A stretch of 64,000 nucleotides of DNA, taken from the NCBI GenBank assembly GCA_021831785.1, contig JAKBMB010000020.1, positions 124,001 to 188,000 on the forward strand, in the 5' to 3' direction. This document shows, one piece after another, positions 18,238-27,195 of the stretch. Source of the stretch: Deltaproteobacteria bacterium. Lineage in GTDB: Bacteria > Desulfobacterota > Binatia > Binatales > Binataceae. Each line of letters starts with the position of its first letter. Position 1 is the first letter of the stretch. A program made the translations under genes and the position numbers. The notes under the pieces were generated by a model. That model was not told where the DNA came from, did not search any database, and was given only the letters and a program-made list of their open reading frames with translations.

Positions 18238-20988
18238 ATGGCACGTGTTCATTCCGAGATTTATTTTTTTGGCGGGAACATCGCTGAGGGCCGCGCCAAC
18301 CTGCGCGAGCTTCTGGGAGGCAAGGGCGCCAATCTGGCCGAGATGGCGGCGCTCAAGCTGCCGGTGCCGCCCGGGTTCACCATTTCGACCCGGGTATGCA
18401 CCTACTATTACGACCATCCCGGCTCCGACCCCTACCCGGCAGGGCTGCGTCAGGGCGTCGCCAAGAGCCTAAAGCGCATCGAAAAGCTGGTCGGCCGGCA
18501 ATTTGGCGACGCGCACAATCCGCTTCTGGTGTCGGTGCGTTCGGGAGCGCGGGTTTCGATGCCGGGAATGATGGACACGGTGCTCAACTTGGGGCTCAAC
18601 GATCAGACCGTGCAAGGGCTCGCCGAAGTGAGCAAGTCCCCGCGCTTCGCCTGGGACTCGTATCGGCGGTTTTGCCAGATGTACGGCAGCGTGGTGCTGA
18701 GGCTTAAGCCGGAGAATCCCCATGACGCGGATCCGTTCGAGGAGGTCATCGAGCAGAAGAAACGGCGCAAGGGCGTGTCGCAGGATCTCGATCTGGACGT
18801 GGACGACCTCAAGGAGTTGGTCGAAGAGTTCCGCGGCCTGATCGCCAGGCGCTCCGGCAGAGAGCTGCCGCAAGACCCCCAGGAGCAGCTATGGGGCGCG
18901 ATCGGCGCGGTGTTCGGCTCGTGGCGCAACGAGCGGGCGATAGTCTACCGTAAGATTAACGGCATTCCCGAGGAGTGGGGCACGGCGGTGACGGTCCAGT
19001 CGATGGTCTTCGGCAATCTGGGCCCCGACTGCGCCACCGGGGTTGCCTTCACGCGTGACCCGGCGACCGGCGAAAAAGGTATCTACGGCGAGTTCTTGGC
19101 CAATGCGCAGGGCGAAGACGTGGTGGCCGGGGTGCGCACTCCCAACCAGATAAGCCTGAGGGCCGGCCGCCGATGGGCCGAGCGCCACGGCGTTGCCGAA
19201 CAGGAACGGCGCCGGCGCTTCCCCACGTTGGAAGAATCTTTTCCCGCGGTCTATCGCGAGCTGGTCAAGATCGGCGAGCGCCTGGAAAAACACTTCCGCG
19301 ATATGCAGGATATCGAATTCACCATCGAAGGCGGCCGCCTGTACGCGCTGCAGACGCGCGGCGGCAAACGAAGCGCCGAGGCTGCGATCCGCATCGCCGT
19401 TGAAATGGTGGGCGAGCGTCTCATCGATCGCCGCGCCGCGCTTTTGCGCGTCGAGCCGACGCAGCTCGAACAGCTCTTGCATCCGCGAATCGACCCCGGC
19501 GCCAAAAAAGAAGTGCTCGCGCGCGGGCTGCCCGCCTCTCCGGGGGCCGCGACCGGCGAGGTGGTTTTCTCGGCGGAGGAGGCGCTCGCGGTCGCCGGCT
19601 CCGAGCACCCGACGATCCTCGTGCGGGTTGAAACCTCGCCCGAGGACATCCACGGGATGCAGGTTGCCAAGGGCGTGCTCACGGCGCGCGGCGGGATGAC
19701 CAGCCACGCCGCGGTGGTCGCGCGCGGCATGGGCAAGTGCTGTGTGGTCGGATGCAACGACCTGATCATCGATGCCGCCGCCGGTTCGCTCTCGGTCAAC
19801 GGCCGGGCGTTCCGCCGCGGCGACTACCTGACGCTGGACGGATCCACCGGCGAGGTGATCGCGGGCAAAGTGCCCACCGTAGAGCCGACGATGTCGGCCA
19901 TGTTCAAAAAATTCATGAGCTGGGCCGACCGCGAGCGCCGGTTGGGCGTGCGCGCCAACGCCGACACCCCCCATGACGCCAAGGTGGCCCGCGAGTTCGG
20001 CGCCGAGGGCATCGGCTTGTGCCGTACCGAACATATGTTCTTCGGCGAGGGCAGGATCGACGCCCTGCGCGAGACGATCCTCGCCGAGAACGAGCAGCAG
20101 CGCGCGGCTGCTCTCGCTAGGCTCGCTCCCTTCCAGCGCGAGGACTTCGTCGAGATTCTGCGCGCGATGAAAGGCCTGCCGGTGACCATCCGTCTGCTCG
20201 ACCCGCCCTTGCACGAGTTTTTGCCCAAGACCGACGGCGAGATTCGCGAACTGGCGGACAAGATAGGCGTCAGCTATGAGCGGCTAAAACAAGTCTCCGA
20301 AAGCATGTTCGAGTTCAATCCGATGCTGGGTCTGCGCGGTTCCCGACTCGGGATCACCCAACCTGACATCTACAAGACCCAGGTCAGGGCGATCTTCGAG
20401 GCCGCGCTAACCTTGCGGGGCCAAGGCGTCCAAACCGCGCCCGAGATTATGCTGCCGCTGATCGGCGAGCGCAAGGAATTCGCGGTTCTGGCGGAGGAAA
20501 TCCGTCAGACCGCGCGCGAGGTGTCGGATAAAAACAAGGTCCGGCTCAAGTATACGATCGGCACGATGATCGAGGTGCCGCGCGCCTGCATCGAGGCCGG
20601 CGAGATCGCGCAATTGGCCGAGTTCTTCTCTTTCGGCACCAACGACCTCACCCAGATGTGTTATGGGATTTCGCGCGACGACGCCGGCAGGTTCCTCAAA
20701 GTGTACATCGAGCGCGGCATCTACCCGCACGACCCGTTCGCGCAGCTCGACGCGCAGGGCGTCGGCGGCCTGATGAAGATCGCGATCGAGCGCGGGCGCA
20801 AGACCAACAAAAACCTCAAGATCGGCGTCTGCGGCGAGCACGGCGGCGATCCGGAGAGCGTAAAGCTCTGCCACCGCCTGGGGCTGGACTACGTCTCCTG
20901 TTCACCCTACCGCGTGCCGGTCGCGTGTCTGGCGGCCGCTCAGGCGGCGATCGAGGAGCGCCGCTCCGCCGGCTTCAAAGACGTGTGA
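18238..20988 (+). CDS. ppdK: Pyruvate, phosphate dikinase
   Basis: Interconverts pyruvate, ATP and Pi with PEP, AMP and PPi. From the ATG at 18238 it is 916 aa, close to the family norm. The N-terminal ATP-grasp domain has LLGGKGANLAEM and LLVSVRSGARVSMPGMMDT. The central phosphohistidine domain has GGMTSHAAVVARGMGK with the catalytic His. The C-terminal PEP/pyruvate TIM barrel has GIGLCRTEHMF, MLGLRGSRLG, FGTNDLTQM and IGVCGEHGGDP. An in-frame TTG at 18226 directly after GGAGA is an alternative start. Monocistronic in this view. Confidence 0.97.
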   Translation: MARVHSEIYFFGGNIAEGRANLRELLGGKGANLAEMAALKLPVPPGFTISTRVCTYYYDHPGSDPYPAGLRQGVAKSLKRIEKLVGRQFGDAHNPLLVSVRSGARVSMPGMMDTVLNLGLNDQTVQGLAEVSKSPRFAWDSYRRFCQMYGSVVLRLKPENPHDADPFEEVIEQKKRRKGVSQDLDLDVDDLKELVEEFRGLIARRSGRELPQDPQEQLWGAIGAVFGSWRNERAIVYRKINGIPEEWGTAVTVQSMVFGNLGPDCATGVAFTRDPATGEKGIYGEFLANAQGEDVVAGVRTPNQISLRAGRRWAERHGVAEQERRRRFPTLEESFPAVYRELVKIGERLEKHFRDMQDIEFTIEGGRLYALQTRGGKRSAEAAIRIAVEMVGERLIDRRAALLRVEPTQLEQLLHPRIDPGAKKEVLARGLPASPGAATGEVVFSAEEALAVAGSEHPTILVRVETSPEDIHGMQVAKGVLTARGGMTSHAAVVARGMGKCCVVGCNDLIIDAAAGSLSVNGRAFRRGDYLTLDGSTGEVIAGKVPTVEPTMSAMFKKFMSWADRERRLGVRANADTPHDAKVAREFGAEGIGLCRTEHMFFGEGRIDALRETILAENEQQRAAALARLAPFQREDFVEILRAMKGLPVTIRLLDPPLHEFLPKTDGEIRELADKIGVSYERLKQVSESMFEFNPMLGLRGSRLGITQPDIYKTQVRAIFEAALTLRGQGVQTAPEIMLPLIGERKEFAVLAEEIRQTAREVSDKNKVRLKYTIGTMIEVPRACIEAGEIAQLAEFFSFGTNDLTQMCYGISRDDAGRFLKVYIERGIYPHDPFAQLDAQGVGGLMKIAIERGRKTNKNLKIGVCGEHGGDPESVKLCHRLGLDYVSCSPYRVPVACLAAAQAAIEERRSAGFKDV

Positions 20989-21003
20989 GCCGACTGCCGG
21001 CGT

Positions 21004-21294
21004 CTAGGCCGCGTGAGGCGTCGGGGGAGGCTTTGAAGACGTGCCTCTGGCCGAACGCCCGCTCGCAAAAGGGAGCAGAATCAGCGCGGCAGCGAACGCC
21101 CAGAGACCGCCCCCGAGGCCGATAATGAACCATGCATGGCGTGAACGGCCCCGCTTTGCCGCGGCGCTCGCCGTTAAAAAGGCAAGCACCAAGCCGACGA
21201 CCAATGCCGTCATCAGCAGGTCCAAGTCGCGGCCGCGAAAGCCGAAAAGGACGAACCCCGAACTTACGCTCACGATCCGAGCCAGTGTCGTCAT
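21004..21294 (-). CDS. Small two-helix membrane protein
   Basis: A 96-aa predicted inner-membrane protein with a hydrophobic stretch at about residues 28-44, a basic loop (AAKRGRSRH) and a second stretch at about 54-76, then a Pro/Ser-rich tail. It belongs to no family I recognise. It is convergent with ppdK and divergent from the coiled-coil gene. Coding status rests on composition and frame length only. Confidence 0.5.
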   Translation of the reverse strand: MTTLARIVSVSSGFVLFGFRGRDLDLLMTALVVGLVLAFLTASAAAKRGRSRHAWFIIGLGGGLWAFAAALILLPFASGRSARGTSSKPPPTPHAA

Positions 21295-21376
21295 CCCAAT
21301 AGCCGTTGCTTAAACCGCGCGGATGTCCGCGGGGCAGATGCCTGCAAGATAAAAGTGTAGTAAAATTTGTTGTTGA

Positions 21377-21721
21377 ATGGCACGCAGAGACACCGATACA
21401 TTTGTTTCGCGCCTGCGACGGCTTAGCGAGGACGCACTCTCGACCCTCTTCGACGAGTTCAAAACTAACCGCGGGTTGCGCCGCAGTTTTGAGCACGCCG
21501 GCGAGCAGCTCAAGGAGAACCGGGGCGTTTTCGATCGCAACCTCGAATTGCTGCTTGACCTGGCTAATTTGCCATCTAAGCGCGACTTTCGCGAGTTGCG
21601 CGATCGGGTGGAGCGCCTCACCGGCCAGGTGGTGAATCTCAATTTGAAGCTCGACCGCCTGCTCAATCAGCCCGCCGGCAATCGCCGGGAGAGTCGGCAT
21701 AAGCGCGGCGACAAGGCGTAA
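21377..21721 (+). CDS. Coiled-coil, phasin-like small protein
   Basis: A 114-aa, highly charged, all-helical protein: SRLRRLSEDALSTLFDEFK, then a long amphipathic region ending in LRDRVERLTGQVVNLNLKLD, a heptad pattern typical of a C-terminal coiled coil, and a basic tail. Architecture resembles poly(3-hydroxyalkanoate) granule-associated (phasin-like) proteins, but no PHA gene is nearby, so the role stays open. Confidence 0.65.
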   Translation: MARRDTDTFVSRLRRLSEDALSTLFDEFKTNRGLRRSFEHAGEQLKENRGVFDRNLELLLDLANLPSKRDFRELRDRVERLTGQVVNLNLKLDRLLNQPAGNRRESRHKRGDKA

Positions 21722-21802
21722 GGCGCCGGCCGCGCGGCCGTTTCGGGTTGCTGGCGTATCTCTGGCGGCGTGTCAAGCGATAGCCTGTTATCGAGGGCCA
21801 AG

Positions 21803-22069
21803 ATGCCTACCAAGGCTGACACCGAGCGCGTTGGAGCGCCGCCGCAGCAATTTGAGATGGCGGCGTGGGCGATTCGGGTTCCTGCGGCGCAGATGGCGCT
21901 GTTCAAGGCGATCGTGGAGAGTTATGACAACCTAGCCACGCTGCGCACCGAAGACTCGGCCAATGAACGCCTTAGGCTCTATTTCTCGCCCGAGATGGGG
22001 GCGGACGTGGCGGCCTTATTGAGTTCGCTTGCGCCGCACATTTCGATTCGCTGCATAAGCCGAAGCTAG
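21803..22069 (+). CDS. DUF4911-like small protein
   Basis: An 88-aa protein with the core IRVPAAQMALFKAIVESYDN...LRLYFSPEMGADVAALLSSL, resembling the DUF4911 family of deltaproteobacteria-type genomes (small alpha/beta fold, unknown function). The ATG at 21803 is preferred; an upstream GTG at 21770 would add 11 residues. It follows the coiled-coil gene by 81 nt and may share its transcript. Confidence 0.6.
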   Translation: MPTKADTERVGAPPQQFEMAAWAIRVPAAQMALFKAIVESYDNLATLRTEDSANERLRLYFSPEMGADVAALLSSLAPHISIRCISRS

Positions 22070-22239
22070 TCGGCGTGGCGCGAGCGATCGGTTGGCGCCG
22101 CGCCGCTTCGCAAACTGCCGCACGGCTTGTTGCTTCGGCTTGACGCCCCGCGACTCCGCACGGTCTCGATGTTTTGCAATCCTCAATAATCGCGAGCGGA
22201 CAAGGCACGGGCGCCGTTCGCAGAAGCGCTTAGGGCGCA

Positions 22240-23046
22240 TCAGGTCTCGCTAATCTGCTTGGGGATAGGCTCGTCGCCGGTCTCAGCGACCGGCGGAACA
22301 CGGAAGACATATGCAACCCCGATACTCAGGGCGTAGAGCAACAGCAGCGGAATCGCAAGCAAAAACTGCGAGACCATGTCCGGCGGAGTCAGCGCGGCCG
22401 AGACAACGAAAATTATCAGCACCGCGTAGCGGAATTGCTTGAGCATCATGCGGTGATCAACGATCTTCACCCGCGTGAGAAAGAAAGCGAAGATAGGCAT
22501 CTCGAAGGTAAGCCCGAAGGCCAACATGAGCTTGGCTGAAAAGCTGATGTATTCGCTTACGCGAATCGTCGGCGTGGCACCGATACTGGCATACTCGGCG
22601 AGAAAAAAGGCGTAGCCGACACGCAGTACGACGGCCCAGCAAAAGTAGCCGCCAAGGCAGAAGAAAAGCGTGGCGAAAAAAACGAAAGGCTTGGCCGCGC
22701 GCCGCTCGGCTTCGTAAAGACCGGGCGCGACGAATTTCCATATCTCCCACAGAATCACCGGGCTGGCGAGGAAAAGCGAGGCGATGAGAGCGACCTTTAT
22801 CTTGGTAAAAAACGCCTCGCCCACGCCCGTTCCGATTAGCAAGACGTGGTTGTGCGAAACTTCGCGAATCGGCCAGGTGAGGACCTGGAACAGCCGATTG
22901 GCCAGCGCGTAGGCGACGATAAACGCAACGCCCACCGCGATTAGCGCCCGAATCAGGCGCGTGCGAAGCTCCTTGAGATGCGCGAGCAGGGGCATCCGCG
23001 TCGCTTCGTCTGGCGCCGGTCGTTCTTCGGTCAGAGCTTCACTCAC
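22240..23046 (-). CDS. tatC: Sec-independent (Tat) translocase subunit TatC
   Basis: Polytopic inner-membrane protein that, with TatB, recognises twin-arginine signal peptides. The 268-aa protein has six hydrophobic segments, the N-terminal cytoplasmic motif HLKELRTRLIRA, FVAPGLYEAERRAA in the first periplasmic region and TPPDMVSQF. The GTG start overlaps the tatB stop by 4 nt (GTGA), so translation is coupled. No tatA-like gene other than tatB lies beside it. Confidence 0.95.
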   Translation of the reverse strand: MSEALTEERPAPDEATRMPLLAHLKELRTRLIRALIAVGVAFIVAYALANRLFQVLTWPIREVSHNHVLLIGTGVGEAFFTKIKVALIASLFLASPVILWEIWKFVAPGLYEAERRAAKPFVFFATLFFCLGGYFCWAVVLRVGYAFFLAEYASIGATPTIRVSEYISFSAKLMLAFGLTFEMPIFAFFLTRVKIVDHRMMLKQFRYAVLIIFVVSAALTPPDMVSQFLLAIPLLLLYALSIGVAYVFRVPPVAETGDEPIPKQISET

Positions 23047-23774
23047 GATGGAGTATGCGGGGACTGAGGCTTGCCCGAAAGACGCTTAACGCTTTCGCCG
23101 TCGGCTGAGAGCCCGTCTTCGCGCGCCCCTTCGCGGCCCATGGGCGCCACCTCAGGCGGACCGGTTGGGTTGTCTCCGAGCGGCGCGCCGGCAGTAAAAG
23201 TCGACTCGGCTTCGGCGATCGGGCGGTTCTCGGATGCCTGATGACACTCGGATGCTTTCGCCGGCTCGCAAGGCGCGTGAGCCTCGCCCGGCGCAAGCGC
23301 CTGGGACGCGTCGCCGGATTGAGCTGTCCCCTTATGTTCCGCGGCCTCCGCGGTCTCCCATACCTGCTCAGGCTCCGGAGCGTCGTCTGCCGGCGGCGGC
23401 TCGCTGTGGCCGCGGTCTTGGTGAGCTTCGAAAGTTTGATCGCCCACCGACGTTTCAAGGTTCGCTGAGGGATGGTCTCCGGGTGAAGGCTCGTCCTGCG
23501 CGGGCGTGTCGCGCTCGGCAGAGTGCGAAGCGTCGTCCGCAACCGGGCGCGATTCGCCGCCGGCGCCCTGATGGCCCGGCGGGGTCCATTGTTCACGCTG
23601 GGCGGGCGGCGGCTCTTCGAGCGATTGTCTTATCTCGCTGATGGTATCGTTGGCGGCGGCGCGCAGTTCGCGAATAATCTTGATCAGGCCGCGCGCAACC
23701 ACCGGCATCTGCTCCGGCCCTAAGACGACCAGGGCGACCACTAGGACCAAGACTATTTCAAAAACGTCGAACGT
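23043..23774 (-). CDS. tatB: Twin-arginine translocase TatA/TatB-type subunit, probable ACG start
   Basis: Single-span protein of the Tat system. The family N-terminus FDVFEIVLVLVVALVVLGPEQ is encoded from 23771 downward, but the codon in the initiator position (23774-23772) is ACG rather than ATG. The nearest standard in-frame start is a TTG at 23750, which would remove the first eight conserved residues. The transmembrane helix, the VLGPEQMP hinge and an amphipathic helix KIIRELRAAANDTISEI are present. A long acidic, Pro/Ala-rich tail of about 180 residues follows, unusual for TatA and long even for TatB. Coupled to tatC by GTGA. Confidence 0.85.
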   Translation of the reverse strand, partial: TFDVFEIVLVLVVALVVLGPEQMPVVARGLIKIIRELRAAANDTISEIRQSLEEPPPAQREQWTPPGHQGAGGESRPVADDASHSAERDTPAQDEPSPGDHPSANLETSVGDQTFEAHQDRGHSEPPPADDAPEPEQVWETAEAAEHKGTAQSGDASQALAPGEAHAPCEPAKASECHQASENRPIAEAESTFTAGAPLGDNPTGPPEVAPMGREGAREDGLSADGESVKRLSGKPQSPHTPS

Positions 23775-23887
23775 AGGCGTCGGACCGTCAAAGGGAGTAA
23801 AATTTAGTGCTCGGGCGCTTAGCTCCGCGCGTCTTGAGCGATGTCGTACGAGTCAATCATCCTAGCTCCGATTGGGGGTGTCAAACT

Positions 23888-24919
23888 ATGCTTAAGACGG
23901 GGGTCGTAGCCGACCGTGCGTACCTGAACCACTGCGCCGGCCACGAACATCCGGAATGCCCGGAAAGAGTACGAGTATTGCTCGACATGCTCGGTGGACT
24001 TAAGCGCAACGCGCTGCGTGTGATCGCGCCGCGGCCTGCTACGCGTAAGGAGCTGACGCTGTGCCACGACGGCGCCTACGTCTCCTTCGTCGAGGGCGCG
24101 GCAGCTTTCCGCGATTACCAGTTTGACCCGGACACTTACGCTTGCCCCGGCTCGTTTGAGACGGCGCTTTTGGCTGCCGGCGGGGTGCTGACGGCGGTTG
24201 AGGCGGTAATCGGCGGCGAGGCGGACAACGCGTTCGCCGTCGTCCGTCCACCGGGCCACCACGCGCTGGCGCGCCGCGCTATGGGGTTCTGCTTGTTTAA
24301 CAACATAGCGATTGCCGCTGCCTATCTGATCGAGACGCTTGGGCTTCAGCGCGCGATGATAATCGACTGGGACCTGCATCACGGCAACGGCACGCAGGAG
24401 CTCTTTTACCGGTCTTCCCGAGTGCTCTACGCCTCCGTGCATCAGTATCCGTTCTATCCCGGAACCGGCGCGATCAACGAGCTAGGCGCGGGCGAGGGGG
24501 CCGGTTTCACGGTCAACGCGCCGCTGCCCGCGGGATGCGACGATCAGGAATATCTGCGGGTGTTCGACGAGTTGTTCGCGCCGATCGCGCGGCAGTTCAA
24601 GCCCGAGTTCGTGCTGGTGTCGGCTGGTTATGACTGTCACGCGCGCGACCCGTTGGGCCAGATGCGCGTGAGCGAAGCGGGCTTTGCCGCGATGGCGCGC
24701 CGGGTCAAGCGCTTGGCCGCCGAGACCTGCGGCGGCAAGCTGGTGGCGGCGCTGGAAGGCGGATACGACCTGGAGGCGCTGGCGGGCTCGACGCGCGCGA
24801 CCCTGGAAGAGTTCGGACGCGAGGCGGACGAGCCGGCGGCGAGCGCCCACGCGGGCCGGCGCGCCGACGCGGTTATCGAAAAGGCGCTGTTCACGCTCAG
24901 CCCCTTCTGGTCGGTCTAG
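23888..24919 (+). CDS. Histone deacetylase / acetylpolyamine amidohydrolase family protein
   Basis: Zinc-dependent deacetylase of the arginase-deacetylase fold, 343 aa from the ATG at 23888. Catalytic elements: RPPGHHA with the His pair, FCLFNNIAIAA, IIDWDLHHGNGTQE with zinc ligands Asp and His, SAGYDCHARDPLGQM with the third Asp, and EGGYDLEALA. Bacterial members deacetylate acetate-related substrates, polyamines or proteins (AcuC, AphA, HDAH types); the substrate cannot be told from sequence. Divergent from tatB. Confidence 0.93.
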   Translation: MLKTGVVADRAYLNHCAGHEHPECPERVRVLLDMLGGLKRNALRVIAPRPATRKELTLCHDGAYVSFVEGAAAFRDYQFDPDTYACPGSFETALLAAGGVLTAVEAVIGGEADNAFAVVRPPGHHALARRAMGFCLFNNIAIAAAYLIETLGLQRAMIIDWDLHHGNGTQELFYRSSRVLYASVHQYPFYPGTGAINELGAGEGAGFTVNAPLPAGCDDQEYLRVFDELFAPIARQFKPEFVLVSAGYDCHARDPLGQMRVSEAGFAAMARRVKRLAAETCGGKLVAALEGGYDLEALAGSTRATLEEFGREADEPAASAHAGRRADAVIEKALFTLSPFWSV

Positions 24920-25110
24920 TCGCTCGGCCAGGCGGCGCGAGGGCCGGCGCGGTTGGCGCCGCGGCGAGATGAGCGGCAGAGCGAATTGGGTCGGGCAAAT
25001 TGATGGTTGGTGATGGCTAGAATGGCTGGGCGCCATTTGATTTTCGACGCAAGCGCCCGTGTGCGCCTTGGTCAAAGCGCGAGCGCGGCGCGCGGGCGGG
25101 GAGCAAAATT

Positions 25111-25560
25111 ATGATTCATCCCGAGCGTATCGGTCATGTGGTCCTTAAAGTGCGCGAGCTCGAGCGCTCACGGCGCTTTTACGGTGAGGTTCTCGGACTT
25201 AAGCAGATGGGTGAGATACCCGAGTTCCAGATGGTATTTTTTTCTTGCGGCGGCCGCGACCATCACGAACTGGCTATCAAGGCGGTCGGCGCCGATGCCG
25301 AGGGGCCGCGCCCGCGGGACGTGGGGCTGTTCCACGTCGCCTTCCGTATGCGCAGCGAGGACGACCTTAAGGCCGCCTATCGCGAGCTGCAAACGCACGG
25401 CGTGCCGGTGTTGGGCAGCGTCAACCACGGTATCAGCAAGAGCATCTACGTCGCCGACCCGGACGGCAATCAAATCGAGCTTTACTGCGACAACCCGCCC
25501 GAGGATTACGCGGGGATGCGAAATCCTTATGCCGGCCGCGCCGCGCTCGATTTGGCGTAA
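25111..25560 (+). CDS. VOC-superfamily protein (glyoxalase/extradiol dioxygenase fold)
   Basis: A 149-aa vicinal-oxygen-chelate protein with two beta-alpha-beta-beta-beta modules. Likely metal ligands are His9 (ERIGHVVLKV), the His of the RDHHELAIK strand, a His in GLFHVAF, and the Glu of DPDGNQIELYC. The pattern is closest to ring-cleaving dioxygenase-like members (SVNHGISKSIYVADPDG), but reaction and substrate are not predictable. Own gene, with an SD-like ggggagc before the ATG. Confidence 0.9.
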   Translation: MIHPERIGHVVLKVRELERSRRFYGEVLGLKQMGEIPEFQMVFFSCGGRDHHELAIKAVGADAEGPRPRDVGLFHVAFRMRSEDDLKAAYRELQTHGVPVLGSVNHGISKSIYVADPDGNQIELYCDNPPEDYAGMRNPYAGRAALDLA

Positions 25561-25585
25561 GAACCGTTCCGGTTCTAAGCTTTGC

Positions 25586-25672
25586 TCAGCTCATCGAGCG
25601 CCCGGCAGCCGCCGCGCGCGACGCCGCTCGATCGACTTGGCCCTTAAGCGCTTGAAGGAGATGGATTTGTGA
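25586..25672 (+). pseudogene. Remnant of a Gp49/HigB-type toxin (C-terminal end only)
   Basis: The frame ending at TGA 25670-25672 reads ...RRARRRSIDLALKRLKEMDL, which matches the C-terminal pattern of Gp49-like HigB toxins (KTxKTPxREIDLALxRxKE). It overlaps the HigA start by 4 nt (GTGA), as in intact higBA operons. Upstream, the preceding gene is the VOC protein ending at 25560, so at most about 35 toxin codons remain and the toxin domain is gone. Similarity was judged by eye. Confidence 0.5.
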
Positions 25673-25950
25673 CTAAACGTTTGCAGGCCATGAAAAGGAA
25701 AATGCTGGCGGATCGGGAAGTGTGCGCCGCCTACGATGCGCTCGCCGGCGAATTCGATCTCGCGCGCGAGTTGATCGCCGCGCGCGTGCGTGCCGGATTG
25801 ACTCAAGCCGAGGTGGCAGAGCGTATGGGAACCTCTCAATCCGTCATCGCGCGGCTCGAAAGCGGCGCTCAAATGCTCAGTATGAACACGCTGCTGAAGT
25901 TTGCTAAGGCCACCCGATCGCGCCCGGTCATCAAGCTTCTTGCCGCGTAG
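25669..25950 (+). CDS. XRE/HigA-type antitoxin
   Basis: A 93-aa protein with a cro/C1 helix-turn-helix at about residues 35-90: AARVRAGLTQAEVAERMGTS QSVIARLESG followed by MNTLLKFAKAT. The N-terminus MTKRLQAMKRKMLADREV is typical of HigA partners of Gp49-like toxins. The GTG start overlaps the toxin remnant stop. With the toxin gone it is an orphan that may still repress transcription. Next gene: the Dam-type methyltransferase, 23 nt downstream. Confidence 0.85.
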   Translation: MTKRLQAMKRKMLADREVCAAYDALAGEFDLARELIAARVRAGLTQAEVAERMGTSQSVIARLESGAQMLSMNTLLKFAKATRSRPVIKLLAA

Positions 25951-25973
25951 CTGCCTGGAGAGGGGGAAGCGTT

Positions 25974-26795
25974 ATGGCGCTGGTGGCGGAGTTGGCGGAG
26001 GGCGTTGCTCCCGCGGTTAGGCCGCCGCTCAAGTGGGCCGGGGGGAAGCGTTGGCTGGTGCGCCACATTGCCCGCTCCTGGAGGCACGAGCGCCATCGCC
26101 GGTTGGTCGAGCCGCTATGTGGCGGTCTGGCGGTCGCTCTAGGCCTGAGGCCTGAGAAGGCCCTGCTTAATGACATCAACCCCCACACCATCAACTTCTA
26201 CCGCTGGCTCAAGAAGGGGCTGCGAATCTCTCTGGAGATGGAAAATGAGCAAGCGCTCTTCTATGAGTATCGCCGCCGCTTCAATTCTTTGGTAACAGAT
26301 GGGCGGGGCGACACCAAGGAAGCAGCGAGTATCTTCTACTATTTAAATCGCACCTGCTACAACGGGCTTTGCCGCTTCAACCGAAAGGGCGAGTTCAACG
26401 TTCCCTTCGGCCGCTACAAAAGCATCCGCTATAAATGCGGCTTCACCGAATATCGACCGATCCTTGCGAAGTGGAACTTTAGCTGCGGTGACTTCGAAGA
26501 GCTCGAGCTGCAAGCAGACGACTTCATATATGCCGACCCGCCTTACGACGTAGAGTTCACGCAGTATGCCAAAGAGGACTTCTCGTGGCAGGACCAGGAA
26601 CGGCTAGCGCGATGGCTCGCGCGGCATCCAGGACCGGCCGTGATTTCGAATCAGGCAACCGAACGGATCAAGCATCTATACCGCGAGCTCGGCTTCAAGC
26701 TGATCCCGTTGAAAGGCCCGCGCCTCATCAGTTGCACGGGCGATCGCACGCCGGTGGACGAAGTCCTGGCGGTGAGAAACTGCGGCGATGATTAG
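25974..26795 (+). CDS. Dam-type DNA adenine methyltransferase (MethyltransfD12)
   Basis: N6-adenine methyltransferase, 273 aa. Motif I is PLKWAGGKRWL (residues 18-28), NRTCYNGLCRFNRKGEFNVP is the DNA-contacting segment, and DPPY (188-191) is catalytic motif IV. The architecture is that of Dam/M.DpnIIA and phage enzymes, for which GATC is the usual target; the target here is inferred. No restriction endonuclease lies nearby, so it is solitary. It sits just left of the island repeat and behind an orphan antitoxin, suggesting accessory DNA. Confidence 0.93.
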   Translation: MALVAELAEGVAPAVRPPLKWAGGKRWLVRHIARSWRHERHRRLVEPLCGGLAVALGLRPEKALLNDINPHTINFYRWLKKGLRISLEMENEQALFYEYRRRFNSLVTDGRGDTKEAASIFYYLNRTCYNGLCRFNRKGEFNVPFGRYKSIRYKCGFTEYRPILAKWNFSCGDFEELELQADDFIYADPPYDVEFTQYAKEDFSWQDQERLARWLARHPGPAVISNQATERIKHLYRELGFKLIPLKGPRLISCTGDRTPVDEVLAVRNCGDD

Positions 26796-26885
26796 CCGCG
26801 GCACCGGGACCGGCGCCGTCTTTGAGCGCATCGTCATCCCGGCCCGCCGGTCTAAATGGGCGCATGGGAACGAAGCATTGTGGGT

Positions 26886-26934
26886 TGGTCGGGGCGGCCG
26901 GATTTGAACCGGCGGCCATACGCACCCCAAGCGT
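26886..26934 (-). repeat. 3' half of tRNA-Pro(GGG): left boundary repeat of an island
   Basis: On the minus strand this segment holds the anticodon loop (TTGGGGT), variable region, complete T arm (GGTTCAAATCC), acceptor 3' strand CGCCCCG, discriminator and CCA, but no D arm and no acceptor 5' strand. It matches 47 of 49 bases of the intact tRNA-Pro at 30029-30077, in the same orientation. That is the arrangement left when an element integrates into the 3' end of a tRNA gene. Confidence 0.85.
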
Positions 26935-27195
26935 TTCACGGCCGATTCCTCCGGTATCGTCCGGTGGCACTCGTTATGTGCCAAGGGCCTGTCGGAGAAG
27001 GGCGTTGCGCATACTGAAGGAATGCACCGTTGGATATCGATTGATACGGTTTGTTATGGAGGGTCCCCACAAAATTCCCGACAGTCCAAATGAGGGACTG
27101 AAGGGTCTCGGGCCGGGAGCGCCGGCCGGTCATGCCGCGGGCGGGGCTGCCGTACATGGGTATAAACGTCTAGCGGCAGGTCGGATGCGGGTTGC

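Noticed and set aside
18889-20214. Long minus-strand open frame inside ppdK
   Set aside because: Antisense shadow of a GC-rich gene: His/Arg/Gly/Ala-rich with no conserved motif, while the plus strand encodes an intact PPDK.
26936-27157. Possible integrase C-terminus beside the left island repeat
   Set aside because: The minus-strand frame ends near the repeat as integrases often do, but it has no tyrosine-recombinase R-H-R-Y pattern and is only 73 codons.
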